From an uncultured Clostridia bacterium (GTDB taxonomy: Bacteria; Bacillota; Clostridia; Peptostreptococcales; Anaerovoracaceae): DNA of 64,000 nt. Where the stretch lies: positions 1 to 64,000 of the forward strand of contig CAKQOW010000002.1 in assembly GCA_934256595.1 (NCBI GenBank), written 5' to 3'. This document shows positions 59,531 to 64,000 of this stretch, in pieces. The position numbers and the translations under genes were made by a program. Position 1 is the stretch's first letter; the number at the start of each line of letters is the position of its first letter. Under the pieces are notes generated by a model. That model was not told the DNA's origin. It did no database searches and saw nothing but the letters and a program-made list of their open reading frames with translations.

Positions 59531-60348
59531 TACCATTCACCTCCAAGTTCTGCTACTGCCTGCTTAGCCTGCTCCTCGCTCGGAGCCTTGCCGTGCCAGC
59601 CTGCCTGATTCTCCATAAAGGAAACTCCCTTTCCCTTTACTGTCTTTGCTATTATTGCTGTAGGTCTGCCTTTGCAGTTTCTTGCAGCTTCAAAAGCCTC
59701 GCAGAGCTGCTTCATATCGTGTCCGTCAACCATCAGCGTATTCCAGCCAAAGGCCTTGAATTTCTCATCTACCGGTGCAACTGTCATTACATCTTCGTTT
59801 CTGCCGTCAATCTGCAGTCCGTTCCAGTCTACAACTGCCGTAAGGTTATCCAGCTTGTAATGCGCTGCTGACATTGCAGCCTCCCATACAAGACCCTCCT
59901 GAAGCTCGCCGTCGCCAAGTACCGCATATATTCTTCCCGGATTTCTGTCAAGCCTGCCTGCAATAGCCATGCCTACCGCCGCTGATATGCCCTGTCCCAG
60001 CGATCCTGTTGACATTTCTATGCCTTTAACCTTGCCTTTGCTTGGGTGTCCCTGAAAAGCCGAGCCCAGCTTACGAAGCGACATAATATCCTCTACCGGA
60101 TAATATCCTCTCTCCGCAAGAGCCGCATACTGTACGGGACCTGCATGTCCCTTTGAAAGCACCAGCTTGTCTCTGTCCCATTTGTCCGGGTTTTCGGGGT
60201 CAATGTTCATTTCACTGAAATAAAGGCAGGTAACTATATCCGCTGCGGACAGCGATCCGCCCGGGTGACCTGAACCGGCACTGTATATAGCCTTAATAAC
60301 ATCTGCTCTTATTTTTGCTGCAATTGTTTCAAGTTCTTTGTAATTCAT
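59530..60348 (-). CDS. Transketolase, N-terminal subunit
   Basis: 272 residues with the TPP pyrophosphate-binding domain: AGSGHPGGSLSAADIVTCLYF, LSKGHAGPVQYAAL, and GDGELQEGLVWEAAMSAAHYKLDNLTAVVDWN (the GDG...N magnesium motif). Transfers two-carbon units between sugar phosphates together with the C-terminal subunit. A 24-bp near-perfect palindrome precedes the gene. Confidence 0.93.
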   Translation of the reverse strand: MNYKELETIAAKIRADVIKAIYSAGSGHPGGSLSAADIVTCLYFSEMNIDPENPDKWDRDKLVLSKGHAGPVQYAALAERGYYPVEDIMSLRKLGSAFQGHPSKGKVKGIEMSTGSLGQGISAAVGMAIAGRLDRNPGRIYAVLGDGELQEGLVWEAAMSAAHYKLDNLTAVVDWNGLQIDGRNEDVMTVAPVDEKFKAFGWNTLMVDGHDMKQLCEAFEAARNCKGRPTAIIAKTVKGKGVSFMENQAGWHGKAPSEEQAKQAVAELGGEW

Positions 60349-60376
60349 TGTAGTTCACCTTTCAGATATATTGCTT

Positions 60377-60400
60377 ACAGGCAGACGGCCGCCTGCCTGT
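60377..60400 (-). promoter_or_regulatory. 24-bp palindrome upstream of the transketolase genes
   Basis: ACAGGCAGACGG followed by CCGCCTGCCTGT, one mismatch in 12 pairs, no T-run on either side. Lies between mazF and the transketolase N-subunit; possible operator or non-canonical terminator. Confidence 0.55.
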
Positions 60401-60415
60401 ATAATATTAACTTAT

Positions 60416-60769
60416 TTATTCAAAAGCATTTATTCCCAGGCTCACGCCCAGCGCTTCATTTACATCCGGCATTAACTCCTGATTCAGAGTGCCTATTCTT
60501 TCTCTTAATCTGCTTTTATCTATTGTTCTCAGCTGTTCAAGCAGTACAACCGAGTTTTTGCTTAATCCGTTTCCTGCTGCATCTATTGATACGTGAGTAG
60601 GCAGCTGTGCTTTGTGTTTCTGTGATGTCACCGCCGCAACTATTATGGTCGGGCTGTATTTGTTGCCTACGTTGTTTTGCACTACCAGTACGGGTCTTAC
60701 CCCGCCCTGCTCAGAGCCTATTACCGGACTTAAATCAGCGAAATAAAGATCTCCTTTTTTCACTATCAA
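60416..60769 (-). CDS. mazF: MazF/EndoA-type mRNA interferase
   Basis: 117 residues, length and sequence close to Bacillus EndoA/NdoA: VKKGDLYFADLSPVIGSEQGGVRPVLVVQNNVGN (catalytic Arg in RPV), PTIIVAAVTSQ (Thr/Ser of the active site) and LLEQLRTIDKSRLRERIG. Sequence-specific endoribonuclease (UACAU in B. subtilis). No antitoxin gene lies upstream: only 26 bases separate it from nnrD. The antitoxin must be elsewhere or absent. Confidence 0.92.
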   Translation of the reverse strand: MIVKKGDLYFADLSPVIGSEQGGVRPVLVVQNNVGNKYSPTIIVAAVTSQKHKAQLPTHVSIDAAGNGLSKNSVVLLEQLRTIDKSRLRERIGTLNQELMPDVNEALGVSLGINAFE

Positions 60770-60795
60770 GTCCTATTCACCTCTGTTTAATAAAA

Positions 60796-61632
60796 TTACT
60801 GACCAACGATGTCTTTTATGGCTGCCGAGGTATACTGCGCAATATCTGATGCCGTAATGCCCCACTGACCTATTGTCTGCGCAGCCATGTCTCCCGCAAG
60901 GCCGTGTATATATACACCGCAGGCCGCCGCCTCAAAGCCGCTATAGCCCTGCGCCGCCAGAGATGCGATTATTCCTGTAAGCGTATCTCCCGAGCCTGCA
61001 GTTGCCATTCCGGGATTCCCTGTAGTATTAGTATATGATTTCTCACCGGCAGATGCCACTATGGTACCTGCGCCTTTGAGAACGGCTGTCGCGCCTGTAA
61101 GCTGTGACAGCTTGTCCGCAATCTCCCATCGCTCTTGAGGCATGGTGTCAAGAAGCCTTGCCGCCTCGCCCATATGAGGCGTTATAACTATATCGGCCTC
61201 GCTTGCTCTCATATCCTCAAAGAGATCTGCCGCCGCAGCGGTGTTTAATCCGTCTGCGTCTATTACTACGGTTTTTTTGTATTCTTTAAGTATTTTTCTG
61301 ATTATCTGTGTATTCTCCTCATCAACTCCAATTCCCGGACCTACTGCTACAGCATCATACATGCTGAAGTCCGTTTCGGGGCTTCGCAGAATACATATGG
61401 CCTCCGGTACAGATATCTGCAGTACAGGAAACACCTCGGCGGGCAGGCTGACATATACAAGCCCCGCGCCTGACCTGAACGCGCCTCTTGCGCACAGCAC
61501 AGCGGCGCCTGTCATAGCCCTGCTTCCTGCAATAATCAGAACTCTGCCGCACTGTCCCTTATGTATGTCCTGCGGCCTTTTTCTGATTATATTATTTACA
61601 TATTCTCTTGTTATTAAACATCTGTTGTCCAT
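60796..61632 (-). CDS. nnrD: ADP/ATP-dependent NAD(P)H-hydrate dehydratase
   Basis: 278 residues, ribokinase-like fold: RVLIIAGSRAMTGAAVLCARGAFRSGAGLVYV, VAVGPGIGVDEE, TPHMGEAARLLD and GNPGMATAGSGDTLTGIIASL (catalytic Asp in SGD). Restores hydrated NAD(P)H. The N-terminal epimerase domain found in bifunctional Nnr proteins is absent from this gene. Followed by mazF. Confidence 0.92.
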   Translation of the reverse strand: MDNRCLITREYVNNIIRKRPQDIHKGQCGRVLIIAGSRAMTGAAVLCARGAFRSGAGLVYVSLPAEVFPVLQISVPEAICILRSPETDFSMYDAVAVGPGIGVDEENTQIIRKILKEYKKTVVIDADGLNTAAAADLFEDMRASEADIVITPHMGEAARLLDTMPQERWEIADKLSQLTGATAVLKGAGTIVASAGEKSYTNTTGNPGMATAGSGDTLTGIIASLAAQGYSGFEAAACGVYIHGLAGDMAAQTIGQWGITASDIAQYTSAAIKDIVGQ

Positions 61633-61635
61633 TTT

Positions 61636-63015
61636 TTATACGTTCGTCATCATTAATGATGCTATTGCAAAATAAGTTACAACCGAAATCATATCAGATA
61701 AAGATGTAAGGAGCGGATTTGCAACCAGCGCAGGGTCTATGCCCAGTTTTTTGGCTGCCATAGGAATAAGTCCTCCCAGCATCTTGGCAATCATAACGAT
61801 TATGACAAGCGACAGATTTATAATCACCGCCGTCGTAATATCCACTCTGTCTATCACCAGCACTTTGATGAAGTTAATACTTGCAAGTACAAGGCATATG
61901 CCTATGCTTATCCGGAATTCTTTCCACAAAACCTTGAGAACATCGTCTGTGTCAAGATCGCCTACGGCAATACCTCTGGTTACGAGAGTCGCGGCCTGAT
62001 TGCCGGCATTTCCCGATGTACCCATGAGAAGCGGTATATAGCATACCAGCGTAGGTGTAAGCATGTCCTCAAAGGCTCCGAGAATTCCGCCTGTTATCAT
62101 AGCCGTAAACATCATAAGCGTGAGCCACATAATTCTGCTCTTGATATGACCCCACACGCTTATGTCGAGATATTCGCGGTCATCATCATCGCTTAATACG
62201 CCGGCCATTCTCTCGATATCCTCTGTAGCCTCTTCTTCGATGACGTCCATAATATCATCGACTGTAACAATTCCCACAAGTCTGCCCTCGTTGTCCACAA
62301 CAGGAATTGCAAGAAAGCCGTATTTCATAAATGCGTCCGATACTTCCTCCTGGTCATCATATACATTTACATCTACAAAGTCTGTATGCATAAGATCGGA
62401 AATCAGCGCATCATCATCTGATATTACAAGGGTCCTGAGGGATACTATTCCCTCCAGCTTCCTGCCTGATGATTTAACATAGCAGGTATATACGGTTTCA
62501 GAGTCCATGCCCTCATTTTTAATATGTTTGAGCGCCTCTCTGACCGTCATGCTTCCCTGCAGACTGATATACTCAGGCGTCATCAGAGAGCCTGCGCAGT
62601 CGTCGGGATAGTTTAAAAATGTATTTATGAGCTTGCGCTCCGCCTTGGTGGATTTTTCGAGAATTTTATCAACTATATTGGCAGGAAGCTCTTCGAGTAC
62701 GTCAATCTTATCGTCAAAGTCAAGCTCGTCAATGATATATGACAGCTCCATATCTGTAATGCCGTTGATGATGTCCTTCTGGTCGTCAATCGTAAGGTAT
62801 GAAAACACCTCTACGGACATATCCTTTGGCAGCATTCGGAATATGACTATGGCGATTTTAATTCCCAGTTCTTCTATTATTTCTTCTAATATTTCGGCTG
62901 CGTCAACGCCATTGTTTTTGAGAATTTCTTCTCTGGCACTTCTGTACTGCCTGTTTTCAAGCAGCTCTATAATTTCTTCCACTGTATCGTCAAAAGTCTT
63001 TTCTTCTATGTCCAT
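61636..63015 (-). CDS. mgtE: Magnesium transporter MgtE
   Basis: 459 residues, the standard MgtE plan: cytoplasmic N domain (to about 130, acidic), two CBS domains (about 135-255: MTPEYISLQGSMTVREALKHI, VSDAFMKYGFLAIPVVDNEGRLVGIVTVDDIMDVI) and five membrane helices with GTSGNAGNQAATLVTRG and the C-terminal DMISVVTYFAIAS. The CBS/N domain closes the channel when magnesium is high. No M-box leader in the 69 bases upstream. Confidence 0.95.
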   Translation of the reverse strand: MDIEEKTFDDTVEEIIELLENRQYRSAREEILKNNGVDAAEILEEIIEELGIKIAIVIFRMLPKDMSVEVFSYLTIDDQKDIINGITDMELSYIIDELDFDDKIDVLEELPANIVDKILEKSTKAERKLINTFLNYPDDCAGSLMTPEYISLQGSMTVREALKHIKNEGMDSETVYTCYVKSSGRKLEGIVSLRTLVISDDDALISDLMHTDFVDVNVYDDQEEVSDAFMKYGFLAIPVVDNEGRLVGIVTVDDIMDVIEEEATEDIERMAGVLSDDDDREYLDISVWGHIKSRIMWLTLMMFTAMITGGILGAFEDMLTPTLVCYIPLLMGTSGNAGNQAATLVTRGIAVGDLDTDDVLKVLWKEFRISIGICLVLASINFIKVLVIDRVDITTAVIINLSLVIIVMIAKMLGGLIPMAAKKLGIDPALVANPLLTSLSDMISVVTYFAIASLMMTNV

Positions 63016-63084
63016 TGAGCCTCCTCCTTTCGTCTTGTATTCATCATAATATTATACATCAGATTATCTTGCTTTGGCAATATA

Positions 63085-63741
63085 TTATTCCACTGCGTCA
63101 AGGATACTTTCCTCAGGTACAACAACGTAGCTGTCAGGCACCTGACCGAGTATTACGGTTTCTGCCACAAGTACGGTATTTGTAACCGTTATCTCTCTGT
63201 CCGTAAACGGCGCAAGCATTCTGATGCTGCTTTTTATCACCGCATATATCTTGTATTTTGTCTGGTTTATCCCCTGCTCCTCAAGCTCTGTTTTAAACTG
63301 GGTTTCGGACACCGAAATCGGTACGATTTTGAGATTGAAATACGGACCTTTCTGTGAAAGAATTCTGCTTCCGATAAGCGAGCCCGCCGAAACCTTTATC
63401 TCCGCCGGCTCTATCTTTGAATAGTTATCCTGAAGCCTCAGCATAAGTTTTGACATAAGTGCATTTATTTTGCGGGTATCGGACTGAACCATACATATGC
63501 TACCCTGCTTATCCGTCTTGACTATAAGCAGGTTTTCCATATCGTCAAATTCCTCGAAATTCTCGTTTATTGTTCTGTTTACTATTCTGTTTACGACAGC
63601 CCTGGCCTTGACCTCGCCTATAGCTTCCATATTAGGCCCCACTCTGCCCTTGACGCATATCCAGCAGCAGATAAGTGCGGCAATGATAAACACAAGTCCC
63701 GTAATTATCATTATCCTGCCTGTCATATGTACCGTTTTCAA
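63085..63741 (-). CDS. yunB: Sporulation protein YunB
   Basis: 218 residues from a TTG at 63741 with RBS AGGAGGTG. One N-terminal membrane helix (about 9-28), then KARAVVNRIVNRTINENFEEFDDMENLLIVKTDKQGSI, SAGSLIGSRILSQKGPYFNLKIVPI and KIYAVIKSSIRMLAPFTDREITVTNTVLVAETVI, all characteristic of YunB, which is required for normal spore formation. Its RBS lies inside the codY terminator hairpin. Confidence 0.9.
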   Translation of the reverse strand: MKTVHMTGRIMIITGLVFIIAALICCWICVKGRVGPNMEAIGEVKARAVVNRIVNRTINENFEEFDDMENLLIVKTDKQGSICMVQSDTRKINALMSKLMLRLQDNYSKIEPAEIKVSAGSLIGSRILSQKGPYFNLKIVPISVSETQFKTELEEQGINQTKYKIYAVIKSSIRMLAPFTDREITVTNTVLVAETVILGQVPDSYVVVPEESILDAVE

Positions 63742-63742
63742 T

Positions 63743-63782
63743 AAAAAACACCTCCTGCCGCAATATAATATGCGGCAGGAGG
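63743..63782 (-). terminator. codY terminator hairpin carrying the yunB RBS
   Basis: 12-bp perfect stem (63751-63762 with 63771-63782), then TGTTTTTTA on the minus strand. The 3' arm reads ...GGCAGGAGG and forms the Shine-Dalgarno of yunB (TTG at 63741). Confidence 0.8.
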
Positions 63783-63800
63783 CGTCTGTGTTACAAAAGT

Positions 63801-64000
63801 CTAGTACAGCTTCATATCGTCCTTGCTGATTTCTTCAATGAATTTGTCATTTAATATTCTGATGAATGTTCCTTTCATTCCGAGAGATCTTGATTCGATT
63901 ACTCCTGCGCTCTCCAGCTTACGAAGCGCATTAACTATAACCGATCTTGTGATGCCGGATCTGTCTGCAATCTTGCTTGCAACCAGCAGGCCCTCGGTGC
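63801..64000 (-). CDS. codY: CodY, C-terminal end (cut by window edge)
   Basis: The last 66 codons of codY, stop TAG at 63801-63803. The DNA-binding winged helix is complete: LLVASKIADRSGITRSVIVN, ALRKLESAGVIESRSLGM, KGTFIRILNDKFIEEI, the most conserved part of CodY. CodY represses amino-acid biosynthesis and stationary-phase genes in response to GTP and branched-chain amino acids; ilvA in this window could be a target. Confidence 0.95.
   Translation of the reverse strand, partial: TEGLLVASKIADRSGITRSVIVNALRKLESAGVIESRSLGMKGTFIRILNDKFIEEISKDDMKLY

Noticed and set aside
63016..63084. M-box magnesium riboswitch ahead of mgtE
   Set aside because: Only 69 bases separate mgtE from yunB, too short for the M-box, and no matching structure is seen.

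Overview
The window comes from a spore-forming, low-GC Gram-positive anaerobe of the class Clostridia (Bacillota). The sporulation regulators spoIIAA-spoIIAB-sigF, sigG and yunB, the 3' end of codY, a Firmicute-type sepF/ylmG/divIVA division cluster, RNase Y and an ffh-ylxM pair all point there. The genus cannot be named from the sequence. Almost every gene lies on the minus strand. The exceptions are a 34-codon gene near 4.8 kb, the rodA-HAD-Rpn block (37.2-40.1 kb) and ridA-ilvA (45.3-46.9 kb). I found no rRNA, tRNA, CRISPR array or intact transposase.

Layout, left to right. 0-5.2 kb: the 5' end of an unknown gene, a large secreted Ig/Fn3-type surface protein whose signal peptide is out of frame across a run of eight Gs, an HdeD-like membrane protein, an alpha/beta hydrolase, a tiny CxxC protein resembling the sigma-G inhibitor Gin, and an IS200/IS605 (tnpB) relic. 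5.2-14 kb: housekeeping genes for ribosome, SRP and division (ylxM-ffh-rpsP-khpA-rimM-trmD, then an HlyD-like protein, ylmE-sepF-ylmG-divIVA-lspA-rluD). 14-19.7 kb: a frameshifted HD-domain gene and a BMP-type nucleoside ABC importer. 19.8-24.8 kb: nitrilase-agmatinase-DUF4317 operon, an Rpn/PD-(D/E)XK protein and sigG. 25-31.4 kb: the complete phosphate regulon pstSCAB-phoU-phoP-phoR. 31.5-37 kb: spoIIA operon, thiI with a cysteine desulfurase, and rny.

37.2-45.2 kb is the most accessory-looking part. It holds rodA, a HAD phosphatase, a second Rpn protein behind a leader with three hairpins, an orphan minimal nucleotidyltransferase, and a six-gene operon: PadR regulator, HAAS-domain membrane protein, then four tandem paralogous single-pass membrane proteins of no family I recognise. 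A near-consensus promoter in front of that operon carries two 21-bp palindromes, which look like PadR operators. This is the best candidate for an undescribed system in the window.

45.3-64 kb: ridA-ilvA, small metabolic enzymes and two EamA transporters, an orphan phosphopantetheinyl transferase, yerC, then ftsE-ftsX-M23 hydrolase-recJ-ctpA (divisome-linked wall hydrolysis with recJ in the middle). A DeoC-family protein follows that lacks both catalytic lysines. The window ends with a PrcB-domain protein, a split transketolase, MazF without an adjacent antitoxin, nnrD, mgtE, yunB and the codY end.

Most transcription units end in recognisable intrinsic terminators. In two places (upstream of yunB and of the PrcB-like gene) the terminator's 3' arm also carries the Shine-Dalgarno sequence of the next gene.
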